Assembly (NCBI RefSeq): GCF_033436665.1
Contig: NZ_JAWQFO010000003.1
Location: forward strand, 124,001 to 188,000
DNA: 64,000 nucleotides
Direction: 5' to 3'
Origin: JAWQFO01 sp033436665
Lineage (GTDB): Bacteria > Pseudomonadota > Alphaproteobacteria > Rhodobacterales > Rhodobacteraceae
Shown here: piece by piece, positions 1 to 7,285 of the stretch
How positions within the stretch are numbered: the first letter of the stretch is position 1
How the letters are laid out: each line of letters opens with the position of its first letter
Made by a program: the position numbers and the translations under genes
The notes under the pieces: model-generated
Database searches by the model: none
Told to the model about the DNA's origin: nothing
The model's input: only the letters and a program-made list of their open reading frames with translations

Positions 1-255
1 GAGCATGTTCTCGACTTCCGACAGGCGCTTGTTCTCGGGAAAGACCAGAACCGCCACGAGGTTCGAGATCGCCGAAGCCCCGATCACGAGGTAGCACAGG
101 CCCAGCTCGAGCTCGATATCGAAGACCCGCGTGGCGATCGCGATGGCCGTCAGCTGCCCGGCGATGGCGAACCAGCGCAGCAGGATGATCGTGCGCAGCC
201 GGATCCAGTTGGACCACATGCGCCCGCCGAGCGGTCTGACGTCTGTATCGGTCAT
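1..255 (-). CDS. regB: RegB/PrrB redox sensor histidine kinase, N-terminal part (truncated by window edge)
   Basis: Only the first 85 codons are inside the window. The ATG is at 255 and the frame stays open to base 1. The protein starts MTDTDVRPLGG and then shows two hydrophobic segments, at about residues 23-45 and 53-72, as expected for the membrane sensor part of RegB. The kinase core would lie off the left edge. RegB phosphorylates RegA in response to the redox state of the respiratory chain and quinone pool. The gene is divergent from senC with about 90 bases between the starts, which is the classic regB / senC-regA arrangement of Rhodobacterales. The name rests mainly on this context plus the N-terminal sequence. 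Confidence 0.85.
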   Translation of the reverse strand, partial: MTDTDVRPLGGRMWSNWIRLRTIILLRWFAIAGQLTAIAIATRVFDIELELGLCYLVIGASAISNLVAVLVFPENKRLSEVENML

Positions 256-347
256 GGCCTCACCGGCTCTTGAGTTTCCAATGCTGCGCCGGAACGCTAG
301 GAGTGCCCCGGAAGAGTTCAAGCCGATCATACAGGATCGAAATCGAA

Positions 348-974
348 ATGCGCACCATCGCCACGCTTTCCACCGTTGCCGTCGCGGCCCTTCTGGCAGG
401 CACGTGGTACCTCACCCGCCAACCGGCGGACGGAGACCCTTTCGCCTCCTGCCGCGCAGCGCAGGTTGCGGGTGGTGCCGGCAGCATCGGCGGGCCGTTC
501 GAACTGGTCGATGCCACCGGCGAGACGGTGACCGATACGGATGTCATCACCGAACCGTCGCTGGTCTACTTCGGCTACACCTTCTGTCCGGACGTCTGCC
601 CCTTCGACATGGCGCGCAATGCCGATGCGGTCGACCTGCTGCTCGAGCGCGACGTGCCGGTCACGCCGGTGTTCATCTCGATCGATCCCAAGCGCGACAC
701 GCCCGAGGTGGTCGGGGATTTCGCGGCCAACCTGCATGACCGCGCGATCGGCCTGACCGGGTCGCCCGAGCAGGTCAAGGCGGCCAGCGAAGCCTACCGC
801 ACCTACTACAAGGCGCATGACAACGGCGACGAGTTCTACCCCGTCGATCACTCGACTTTCACCTATCTCGTGATGCCAGGCACCGGCTTTGCCGAGTTCT
901 ACCGGCGCGAGACGACGGCGGAAGAGATGGCGGAGTCGGTCGCCTGTTTCGCCGAGAACGCGCCCGAGGCCTGA
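348..974 (+). CDS. senC: SenC/PrrC, SCO1-family copper chaperone
   Basis: This 208-residue protein has one N-terminal membrane anchor (about residues 3-22) and a periplasmic thioredoxin fold. The SCO copper site is visible: CPDVC (C80, C84) and the distant histidine H168 in VDHSTF. SCO proteins deliver copper to cytochrome oxidase CuA or cbb3-type oxidases, and in this family they also link oxidase function to RegB signalling. The ATG at 348 is chosen because it places the membrane anchor at the N-terminus. An upstream in-frame start at 270 would add 26 residues and overlap the regB promoter side. It is followed after 66 bases by regA, probably partly co-transcribed. Confidence 0.92.
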   Translation: MRTIATLSTVAVAALLAGTWYLTRQPADGDPFASCRAAQVAGGAGSIGGPFELVDATGETVTDTDVITEPSLVYFGYTFCPDVCPFDMARNADAVDLLLERDVPVTPVFISIDPKRDTPEVVGDFAANLHDRAIGLTGSPEQVKAASEAYRTYYKAHDNGDEFYPVDHSTFTYLVMPGTGFAEFYRRETTAEEMAESVACFAENAPEA

Positions 975-984
975 CGCCCCGCGT

Positions 985-1013
985 TTGACGAGTCCGGTCC
1001 TCTGCCATAAATC
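985..1013 (+). promoter_or_regulatory. Probable sigma-70 promoter of regA
   Basis: TTGACG (985-990) and TAAATC (1008-1013) are separated by exactly 17 bases, in the 66-base gap between senC and regA. The TTGAC -35 is typical of alphaproteobacterial housekeeping promoters. It would allow regA to be made independently of senC. This is a sequence match only. Confidence 0.5.
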
Positions 1014-1040
1014 CCCCTTTACACAACGGGATGACACGCA

Positions 1041-1595
1041 ATGGCCGATATCAGTGAACGCGCTCTGGGGGCAGACAAGTCCCTGCTTCTCGTCGATGAC
1101 GACGAGTCGTTTCTGCGCCGGCTTGCAAAGGCGATGGAAAAGCGCGGCTTCGAGGTCGAGATGGCGGAATCGGTGGCCGCCGGTCGCGCGATCGCCACGG
1201 CGCGGCCGCCGGCCTTCGCGGTGGTCGACCTGCGGCTCGAGGACGGCAACGGGCTCGATGTCGTGGAAGTCCTTCGGGAAAAGCGACCCGATGCGCGGGT
1301 GGTGGTGCTGACCGGCTACGGGGCCATCGCGACCGCCGTGGCCGCGGTCAAGATCGGGGCGACCGACTACCTGTCGAAACCCGCCGACGCCACCGATATC
1401 GTGAACGCGCTGCTGGCCAAGGGCGACGACATGCCACCGCCGCCGGAAAACCCGATGAGCGCCGACCGGGTGCGCTGGGAGCATATCCAGCGGGTCTACG
1501 AGCTTTGCGACCGCAACGTGAGCGAGACCGCGCGGCGCCTCTCGATGCACCGGCGCACCCTGCAGCGCATCCTTGCCAAGCGCTCGCCGCGCTGA
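1041..1595 (+). CDS. regA: RegA/PrrA/ActR global redox response regulator
   Basis: A 184-residue, two-domain regulator. The receiver domain (about 14-128) shows the acidic pocket D19-D21, the phospho-acceptor D63 in VVDLRLEDGNG, T91 and K113 (LSKPA). A short proline linker (MPPPPENP, 131-138) leads to a Fis-type helix-turn-helix (about 148-180, SETARRLSMHRRTLQR), which is nearly invariant in this family. RegA is the DNA-binding partner of RegB and controls photosynthesis, CO2 and N2 fixation, respiration and denitrification genes where present. The 3' end is convergent with the LysR gene, 3 bases away. No hvrA is seen next to it. Confidence 0.96.
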   Translation: MADISERALGADKSLLLVDDDESFLRRLAKAMEKRGFEVEMAESVAAGRAIATARPPAFAVVDLRLEDGNGLDVVEVLREKRPDARVVVLTGYGAIATAVAAVKIGATDYLSKPADATDIVNALLAKGDDMPPPPENPMSADRVRWEHIQRVYELCDRNVSETARRLSMHRRTLQRILAKRSPR

Positions 1596-1598
1596 CCC

Positions 1599-2471
1599 TC
1601 AGGCGACCTGCCGTTTCAGCCAGCGGACGAACTGCCGGACCCGGGGCGAGACCCGCCCGGGCCGGGTGAGGATGTAGTAGGCGAGCTCTGTCTTGGCAGC
1701 CTCGCAGAGCACCACAAGACGGCCCGCGGCGACGTCGCGCTCCACGAGGGCCCAGGGCAGGATCGAGATCCCCTGCCCGGCAAGGATCGCTTGGTAGACC
1801 ATCATCAGGTTGTCGAGTTCGGTGACGCGCAGCGCGTCGAGGTCGAGCCCGTTGGCCCGCGCCCAGATCTTCTCTTCGTCGCGACCTGCCTCCATGAGAA
1901 GGTGCGCATCCCGGATATCCTCGAGGGCGCGGATCTTCAGCCGGTGGGCAAGCTCTGGCGCCGCGACGACCGCGTGGCCGGCGGAGACCAGCCGCTCTGT
2001 CTCGACGCCCGTCCATGTGCCGTGCCCGTAGCGGATCGCGAGATCGAACCCGTCGCGCCGCAGGTCGACCAGTTCCGCTCCGGGTGAAAACTCGACCGCG
2101 ATCTCGGGGTGCGCTTCCCAGAAGCGACCGATGCGCGGCATCAGCCAGTTTCCGGCAAAGGACGGGGTCAGCGCCACGCGCAGCGGGCGCACCGCGTCGC
2201 GCTCGGCGAGGTCGCGCGCCGCGCCGGCGATCCGGGCGAAGCCGTCCGAAAGGTTGTCGGCGAAGTCGCGGGCGACGTCAGTCACCGCCATGCCCTGCCC
2301 TTCGCGCCGCATCAACTCGGCGCCGAAATGATCTTCGAGCGTGCGGACGTGCTGGGCGATCGCGGCATGGGTGACATTGAGTTCACGGGCCGCGGCCGAA
2401 TAGCTCCGGTTGCGCGCGGCGGCCTCGAAGGCGCGCAGCGCCGCGAGGGACGGCAGGGCGTTCAGCGGCAT
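1599..2471 (-). CDS. LysR-family regulator, GcvA/HvrB-like
   Basis: A 290-residue regulator with an N-terminal winged HTH (about 5-65: LAALRAFEAAARNRSYSAAA, then AIAQHVRTLEDHFG) and a substrate-binding domain of the GcvA type. The start PLNALPSLAALRAFEAAAR is typical of GcvA-like members. In Rhodobacter capsulatus a LysR protein, HvrB, lies between regA and the ahcY homologue and activates ahcY, so an HvrB-like role is possible from position. That is inference, because ahcY here is 1.5 kb away and separated by other genes. It is divergent from a small gene at 2576, a likely direct target. Confidence 0.85.
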   Translation of the reverse strand: MPLNALPSLAALRAFEAAARNRSYSAAARELNVTHAAIAQHVRTLEDHFGAELMRREGQGMAVTDVARDFADNLSDGFARIAGAARDLAERDAVRPLRVALTPSFAGNWLMPRIGRFWEAHPEIAVEFSPGAELVDLRRDGFDLAIRYGHGTWTGVETERLVSAGHAVVAAPELAHRLKIRALEDIRDAHLLMEAGRDEEKIWARANGLDLDALRVTELDNLMMVYQAILAGQGISILPWALVERDVAAGRLVVLCEAAKTELAYYILTRPGRVSPRVRQFVRWLKRQVA

Positions 2472-2575
2472 CGCTCACCTGTTAGTCTGACTTACATGTG
2501 GTCAAGCATACTGATTCGGTGATGGCGGTGCAAACACCTACAGTGATGGACATGACGACAAGAAAGGAGACAGTC

Positions 2576-2749
2576 ATGCTTACACTTCTCGCAGATGTCC
2601 TGATGACCGCAACCGGGCAGAGCCGGCGACACGATCGTTATCCGGACCGGCACGATGACCACCCCTGGGCCGACCGCTTCGTGCCGCAGCACCGACAGCC
2701 GCCAAGCCACGACCCCTACCGGTTCAACCCCTATCGGGACCTCTGGTGA
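2576..2749 (+). CDS. Small His/Asp/Arg/Pro-rich protein, unknown
   Basis: A 57-residue ORF. ATG 2576 is preceded by AAAGGAGA (2563-2570) at ideal spacing, so the start is well supported. An upstream in-frame start at 2498 lacks such a site. After a short hydrophobic start (MLTLLADVLMTATG) the chain is rich in H, D, R, P and W, ends YRFNPYRDLW, and looks largely disordered. It is divergent from the LysR gene with about 105 bases between the starts. I do not recognise a family. Metal binding through the histidines is conceivable but not shown. Confidence 0.55.
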   Translation: MLTLLADVLMTATGQSRRHDRYPDRHDDHPWADRFVPQHRQPPSHDPYRFNPYRDLW

Positions 2750-2806
2750 TCCCCGTTGCACCGGAGCCCGCGCGGCGGGCGGTTGACGCTGCCCGCCGCA
2801 ACCGGA

Positions 2807-3292
2807 TCACAGATCGTAGCGCTTGAGCCGCTTGTCGACGATCTGGCCGGTGTCCAGCCGGACGCCTTCACGCAGGCCGTAGTCACGAAAGCCGCGGCTC
2901 TGGTAGTAGGTCAGTCCGCCGGTGTTGTCGGCGCGGATCGTGGCGTTGATCCATACATATCCCAGCCGTTTCGCGGCCTCGGCAGTGGCGGCGAAGAGTT
3001 TCGAGCCGATGCCGAGGCCGGTCTGACCGATCTGCACGAAGGTGGCGATGTCGGCAGCTTCCGGCGGCAGGTCGGGGTTCGGATTGATCCACTGGAAGCC
3101 GACGACCTCTTCGCGGTCGTCGATGGCGACATGCCAGGCCGAAAGATCACCGCCGCGGGCCATCCAGTCGGAAATGTCCTCGCCGGTCACCGGCCGTGTC
3201 AGAGCGGTCGTGCCGCCCTCGGCGATGATCTCGTTGAGCAGGCGCGCCATGCTCTTGGTGTCGAGCGCGGTGGCCGGGCGAACGCAGATCAT
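2807..3292 (-). CDS. GNAT-family N-acetyltransferase
   Basis: A 161-residue single GNAT domain. The acetyl-CoA binding motif is visible around residues 90-105 (QIGQTGLGIGSKLF), followed by ATIRADNTGGLTYYQSRGF, the usual end of the fold. The substrate is unknown. Its start overlaps the stop of the upstream HD-domain gene by 4 bases (ATGA), so the two are translationally coupled and probably act together. Confidence 0.85.
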   Translation of the reverse strand: MICVRPATALDTKSMARLLNEIIAEGGTTALTRPVTGEDISDWMARGGDLSAWHVAIDDREEVVGFQWINPNPDLPPEAADIATFVQIGQTGLGIGSKLFAATAEAAKRLGYVWINATIRADNTGGLTYYQSRGFRDYGLREGVRLDTGQIVDKRLKRYDL

Positions 3293-3882
3293 GACATCTC
3301 TTTCAGCAGCGCGTCGTGGCGCGCGGTGAAATCCCTGCGCGTTTCGACCGGCGGGCGCAGCACGATGTCGAGCCCGTCGATCAGCCCCGCTGCCGGCGCG
3401 CCGAAGAACCGGGTCGCCTCGGCTTCGGAGAAACCGGCGATGCGCGTGGCCTCCATCCAGGCACTGATGCGGTCGGCTTTCTTGATCTGGCTCTTCACCG
3501 TCTTGGGCAGCGTTGCCGGCAGACCGAACCGCAGGTGGATCGCCGCCGTCAGCCGGTCGTCCAGCGCCCCGTAGTTCGGACCGACGGCGGCCTTCACCGG
3601 CGAGATCATGTCGCCGATGACGTATTCCGGCGCATCGTGCAGCAGGGCGGCCAGTTTCCAGCGCGCCGGGGCCGACGGCGCGATCCTGCAGAACAGCGTT
3701 TCGACCAGCAGCGCGTGTTCCGCGACCGAATAGGCATGGTCACCGCGCGTCTGGCCGTTCCAGCGTGCGACGAAGGCCAGCCCATGGGCGATATCCTCGA
3801 TCTCGATGTCCATCGGGGTCGGGTCGAGAAGGTCGAGCCGGCGACCCGAGAGCATTCTCTGCCATGCGCGGGGCTGTTTCAT
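3289..3882 (-). CDS. HD-domain hydrolase (YfbR/5'-nucleotidase-like)
   Basis: A 197-residue HD-family metal-dependent phosphohydrolase. The metal ligands are visible: H in SVAEHALLVE, the HD pair in LLHDAPEYVIGD, and the distal D in KKADRISAW. The family includes deoxynucleotide 5'-monophosphatases such as YfbR. The start MKQPRAWQRML at 3882 is preferred over an in-frame start at 4062, which would run into the ahcY leader and coding start. It is coupled by a 4-base overlap to the GNAT gene. The substrate is not deducible. Confidence 0.82.
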   Translation of the reverse strand: MKQPRAWQRMLSGRRLDLLDPTPMDIEIEDIAHGLAFVARWNGQTRGDHAYSVAEHALLVETLFCRIAPSAPARWKLAALLHDAPEYVIGDMISPVKAAVGPNYGALDDRLTAAIHLRFGLPATLPKTVKSQIKKADRISAWMEATRIAGFSEAEATRFFGAPAAGLIDGLDIVLRPPVETRRDFTARHDALLKEMS

Positions 3883-4030
3883 CGAATGGTCCTGTCCTCG
3901 CCGATCACGCGGTCCCTTCTGGACCGACTGCCGCCCGGCCGCAATGCCCCGCGAATGCGCGCGGGCTGGCCGCATTGTGCGCCCCGGGGCGCGATGGTAA
4001 AGGCGGCGCAGACCCAATGGAGATGAACCC

Positions 4031-5425
4031 GTGAGCACCGAATACATCGTCAAGGACATCAACCTCGCCGACTACGGGCGCAAGGAACTCGACATCGCCG
4101 AGACCGAGATGCCGGGCCTGATGGCACTGCGCGCGGAGTACGGCGAGAGCAAACCGCTCAAGGGCGCGCGGATTGCGGGATCGCTGCACATGACGATCCA
4201 GACCGCGGTCCTGATCGAGACGCTGGTGGCGCTGGGCGCATCCGTGCGCTGGGCGTCCTGCAACATCTTCTCGACGCAGGATCACGCGGCGGCGGCGATC
4301 GCGGCCGGCGGTACGCCGGTCTTCGCGATCAAGGGCGAGACGCTCGAGGAATATTGGGACTACGCCGACAAGATCTTCGATTTCCCCGAAGGCACCTGCA
4401 ACATGATCCTCGACGACGGCGGCGATGCGACGCTTTACATCCTGCTCGGCGCGCGCGTCGAGGCCGGCGAGGAAGAGCTGATCGCGGTGCCGAAGTCCGA
4501 CGAGGAGGTCGCGCTTTTCGCTCAGATCCGCAAGCGCATCGCGAAAAGCCCGGGCTGGTTCGCCAAGCAGCGCGAGGCGATCCAGGGCGTGTCCGAAGAG
4601 ACCACGACCGGCGTCAACCGGCTTTACCAACTCAAGAAGCAGGGCCACCTGCCCTTCCCGGCGATCAACGTGAATGATTCCGTGACCAAGTCGAAGTTCG
4701 ACAACAAGTATGGGTGCAAGGAAAGCCTCGTCGACGGCATCCGTCGTGCGACCGACACGATGATGGCCGGCAAGGTCGCCGTGGTCTGCGGCTACGGGGA
4801 CGTCGGCAAGGGTTCGGCGGCCTCTCTGCGCGGCGCGGGCGCACGCGTGAAGGTGACCGAGGTTGATCCGATCTGTGCGCTGCAGGCGGCGATGGACGGG
4901 TTCGAGGTGGTGCTTCTGGAGGACGTCATCGACAGCGCCGATATCTTCATCACCACCACCGGCAACAAGGACGTGATCCGGCTCGAGCACATGCGCGGGA
5001 TGAAGGACATGGCAATCGTCGGCAACATCGGTCACTTCGACAACGAGATCCAGGTCGCGGCGCTGAAGAATCACAAGTGGACCAACATCAAGGACCAGGT
5101 GGACATGATCGAGATGCCCTCGGGCAACCGCATCATCCTGCTGTCCGAAGGCCGCCTGCTGAACCTCGGCAACGCCACCGGCCACCCGTCCTTCGTGATG
5201 TCGGCGTCCTTCACCAATCAGGTGCTGGCGCAGATCGAACTGTGGTCGCGCGCCGACAAGTACGACAACGACGTCTACATCCTGCCCAAGCATCTCGACG
5301 AGAAGGTCGCGCGGCTGCATCTCGAGCGGATCGGCGTGAAGCTGACGCAGCTCGATGCCGAGCAGGCCGATTACATCGGCGTGAAGCCCGAAGGCCCGTT
5401 CAAGCCGGAACATTACCGCTACTGA
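4031..5425 (+). CDS. ahcY: S-adenosylhomocysteine hydrolase
   Basis: A 464-residue cytosolic enzyme that splits S-adenosylhomocysteine into adenosine and homocysteine, keeping SAM-dependent methylation running. Family hallmarks include the N-terminal DINLADYGRKELDIAETEMPG, the catalytic SCNIFSTQDHAAAAI (about 76-90), NVNDSVTKSKFDN and the NAD-binding GYGDVGKG (254-261), and the C-terminal KPEGPFKPEHYRY. GTG is used as start, with GGAGAT about 8 bases upstream. The upstream gap shows no recognisable SAH riboswitch. The gene appears monocistronic. Confidence 0.97.
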   Translation: MSTEYIVKDINLADYGRKELDIAETEMPGLMALRAEYGESKPLKGARIAGSLHMTIQTAVLIETLVALGASVRWASCNIFSTQDHAAAAIAAGGTPVFAIKGETLEEYWDYADKIFDFPEGTCNMILDDGGDATLYILLGARVEAGEEELIAVPKSDEEVALFAQIRKRIAKSPGWFAKQREAIQGVSEETTTGVNRLYQLKKQGHLPFPAINVNDSVTKSKFDNKYGCKESLVDGIRRATDTMMAGKVAVVCGYGDVGKGSAASLRGAGARVKVTEVDPICALQAAMDGFEVVLLEDVIDSADIFITTTGNKDVIRLEHMRGMKDMAIVGNIGHFDNEIQVAALKNHKWTNIKDQVDMIEMPSGNRIILLSEGRLLNLGNATGHPSFVMSASFTNQVLAQIELWSRADKYDNDVYILPKHLDEKVARLHLERIGVKLTQLDAEQADYIGVKPEGPFKPEHYRY

Positions 5426-5567
5426 TCGTCTCCGCGCAGCGGGCTCGGCGACGAACGGCTGCGCGCGGACCCGGCGCCAGAAATTTCTTTGTCGGGCCGC
5501 TCGATCCCACTAGGGTCTTCCGCGGGGTCAGCCTGACTGGCCGCGGTGTCATTAGAGGGAGAGATTC

Positions 5568-5909
5568 ATGGGAAAGAGAGACGATCTGATCGCGCGATAC
5601 GCTGAGGATCTCAGGAACAAGTGCGGCATGACGCCGGACATGGACCTGTTGACCAAGGTCACCATCGGTTGCGGGCCGGCGATATACAATGACGACGCCA
5701 GCACGGTCGCGGGCTCGCAGACCTCCGAGCTGGAGACGATCAAGGAGAACTTTCTCATGAAAAAGCTCGGCCTGCCGGACGGGCCCGAGCTGATGGGCGG
5801 GATCTACAAGGCCATCGACACCTACGGCAAGTCCGAGCGCAACAAGTACCGCGCGGTCGTCTACTATCTGCTGACCAAGCATTTCGGCAAGGAATCGGTT
5901 TACGGCTGA
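5568..5909 (+). CDS. DUF2853 family small protein
   Basis: A 113-residue soluble helical protein matching the DUF2853 pattern (KRDDLIARYAEDLRNKCGM, YKAIDTYGKSERNKYRAVVYYLLTKHF). No catalytic motif is evident and the function is unknown. AGGGAGAG lies 6-13 bases before the ATG. It is followed within 24 bases by its own intrinsic terminator, so it is a single-gene transcript. Confidence 0.8.
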   Translation: MGKRDDLIARYAEDLRNKCGMTPDMDLLTKVTIGCGPAIYNDDASTVAGSQTSELETIKENFLMKKLGLPDGPELMGGIYKAIDTYGKSERNKYRAVVYYLLTKHFGKESVYG

Positions 5910-5932
5910 ACCGCCGCCGCAGTTTCGACAAG

Positions 5933-5958
5933 ACGCCGTCCGCCACGGGCGGCGTTTC
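5933..5958 (+). terminator. Intrinsic terminator after the DUF2853 gene
   Basis: ACGCCGTCC (5933-5941) pairs with GGGCGGCGT (5947-5955), one G-U pair, 5-base loop, followed by a short T-rich tail. It closes the DUF2853 transcript. Confidence 0.7.
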
Positions 5959-5989
5959 TCATTTGAGACATATGCAGGGTTCTTGCTGT

Positions 5990-6125
5990 TTGATTTTGCA
6001 CCGCTGCCGGGTTACCCCTGCACCGGGCCAGAACGGCCGGACCGAGTTTCGAACACATGCGGTGGACTGGGAGCATGTGGGGTAAGGAAAGGGTTCCGGC
6101 GCGGGGTCGGGACCCTTTTCGTTTT
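5990..6125 (+). ncRNA. Candidate structured small RNA
   Basis: There is no plausible coding frame here. TTACCCC (6012-6018) pairs with GGGGTAA (6079-6085) and encloses two hairpins: GGCC/GGCC (6026-6029 with 6035-6038) and ACATGC/GCATGT (6055-6060 with 6073-6078). An independent intrinsic terminator follows at once. The previous gene already has its own terminator and the next gene on this strand starts at 9414, so the element has no gene to regulate in cis. That favours a stand-alone RNA over a leader. The promoter and 5' end are not resolved. Sequence inspection alone supports this. Confidence 0.45.
6089..6125 (+). terminator. Intrinsic terminator ending the candidate small RNA
   Basis: AAGGGTTCC (6089-6097) pairs with GGGACCCTT (6109-6117), and TTCGTTTTG follows. 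The T-rich tail is only on the plus side, so it is oriented for plus-strand transcription although the flanking coding gene (6164-6559) is on the minus strand. Confidence 0.65.
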
Positions 6126-6163
6126 GTCCGTGACCTCGCGCCGAAAGCGCGGCACGGCGCGCT

Positions 6164-6559
6164 TCAGAACAGCGTCAGGACGGTTGCGATCACGGTTGAG
6201 CCGAAGGTCGCATACCCGCCGTCGATGAGAACAAGATCCCGTGGCTTGCCGCCGAAGGCGTAGAAGGTCGCGATCCATGGCGTGACGAGAAACAGCCCGA
6301 TGCCAAGCCCGGCGACGAAGCCTTCGCCTGGCGTGTCGATACCGCTGAGGACGAAGGTGTGGCGCATCATCCCTGCCACGAGAATGCAGCCGACAAGCGA
6401 GGTGATGTAGGGCACCGGATTGCTGCGATTGATGGGCTTGCCCTCCGCGTCCAGCGCAACGCCGGAAACCGCCATCCAGCGTGTCGCAAAAACCGTGTAC
6501 CAGATGGCCCCGAAAATGAAGCCGGAGATGCCAGCGATGAGGACGCTCAGTATGCCCAT
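6164..6559 (-). CDS. DUF1761 family membrane protein
   Basis: A 131-residue protein with four predicted membrane helices (about residues 3-24, 51-70, 83-100 and 113-130). The N-terminal GFIFGAIWYTVFATRWM pattern and FGGKPRDLVLIDGGY are typical of DUF1761. Function unknown. It lies 30 bases downstream of the EVE gene on the same strand and could be the last gene of the tsaD operon. Confidence 0.8.
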   Translation of the reverse strand: MGILSVLIAGISGFIFGAIWYTVFATRWMAVSGVALDAEGKPINRSNPVPYITSLVGCILVAGMMRHTFVLSGIDTPGEGFVAGLGIGLFLVTPWIATFYAFGGKPRDLVLIDGGYATFGSTVIATVLTLF

Positions 6560-6589
6560 GGGGTGTCTCCGCAGTTGCGCGAAGCCAGT

Positions 6590-7009
6590 CTAGGCCGAAA
6601 TGCCCGCCATGTCGCAGACGATTTCCCACTCGGCGTCCGTCACCGGCTGCACGGACAGCCGCGAGTTTTTGACCAGCACCATCTCGGACAGGCGTTCCTC
6701 GGCCTTGATGTCGTCGAGCGTCACGGGCGTTTCGACGGGTGTCACCGCCTTGATGTCGACGCACTCCCACCGCGCGTCATCGGTCGTGCTGTCGGGATGG
6801 GCTTCGGCAATCACCTCGACGACACCGACGACGGCCTTCTCGCTTTGCGAATGGTAGAAGAAGCCGCGGTCGCCACGTTTCATCTCGCGCATGAAATTGC
6901 GTGCCTGGTAGTTGCGCACGCCGTCCCATTCCTCGCCCGCGTCTCCCTTGGCGACCTGGTCATCCCAGCTCCAGGTCGAGGGTTCTGACTTGAAGAGCCA
7001 GTAGGCCAT
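6590..7009 (-). CDS. EVE-domain protein
   Basis: A 139-residue single EVE domain (MAYWLFKSEPSTWSWDD, GVRNYQARNFMREM, DRGFFYHSQSEKAVVG), the fold of human THYN1. EVE domains belong to the PUA-like superfamily and are thought to read modified bases in DNA or RNA. The ATG at 7009 shares one base with the stop of the YciI gene (TGATG), so translation is coupled. Bacterial EVE proteins often sit near tRNA-modification or redox genes, which agrees with tsaD in this operon. Confidence 0.9.
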   Translation of the reverse strand: MAYWLFKSEPSTWSWDDQVAKGDAGEEWDGVRNYQARNFMREMKRGDRGFFYHSQSEKAVVGVVEVIAEAHPDSTTDDARWECVDIKAVTPVETPVTLDDIKAEERLSEMVLVKNSRLSVQPVTDAEWEIVCDMAGISA

Positions 7010-7284
7010 CAGCCGATCACCCGCTTCCAAGCGGTCAGCGTGACCGTGTCGAACAGGCCGGCCTTCGCGTAGGGATCGTTGTTGGCCCAGTCCCGCGCCG
7101 CGGCCATGTCCGGGACGTCGAGCACGATCAGCGAGCCGATCATGCCGCCCTCGTCGTCGAGCAGCGGGCCGGCCTGCTGCACGGTTTCGGCCGAGGCTTG
7201 CAGGTATTCGAGATGGGCGGGGCGGTTTTCCTGCCGGACCGGCAGGGCACCGGCCTTGTCCTTGGCGACGAGCGCAACGAGCAT
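7009..7284 (-). CDS. YciI-family protein
   Basis: A 91-residue ferredoxin-like dimeric alpha-beta barrel domain (MLVALVAKDKAGALPVRQENR, LVLDVPDMAAARDWANNDPYAKAGL). YciI-like proteins carry a conserved His/Asp pair. Here the DP of NNDPYAKAGLF is kept and the usual N-terminal histidine is not obvious. Function unknown. It starts one base after the gpsA stop and is in the tsaD-gpsA-yciI-EVE operon, a common arrangement in Rhodobacterales. Confidence 0.85.
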   Translation of the reverse strand: MLVALVAKDKAGALPVRQENRPAHLEYLQASAETVQQAGPLLDDEGGMIGSLIVLDVPDMAAARDWANNDPYAKAGLFDTVTLTAWKRVIG

Positions 7285-7285
7285 G

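Noticed and set aside
3883..4030. SAH or SAM riboswitch before ahcY
   Set aside because: The leader was inspected for the SAH-riboswitch core and for SAM-II-like pseudoknots. No convincing match was seen, and GC-rich inverted bits alone are not enough.
3905..5413. Minus-strand frame of about 500 codons opposite ahcY
   Set aside because: A shadow of ahcY codon usage, Val/Asp/Leu-rich with no recognisable domain.
6010..6085. tRNA gene
   Set aside because: TTTCGAAC at about 6047-6054 recalls a T-loop, but there is no cloverleaf: acceptor length, D-arm and anticodon stem do not fit.
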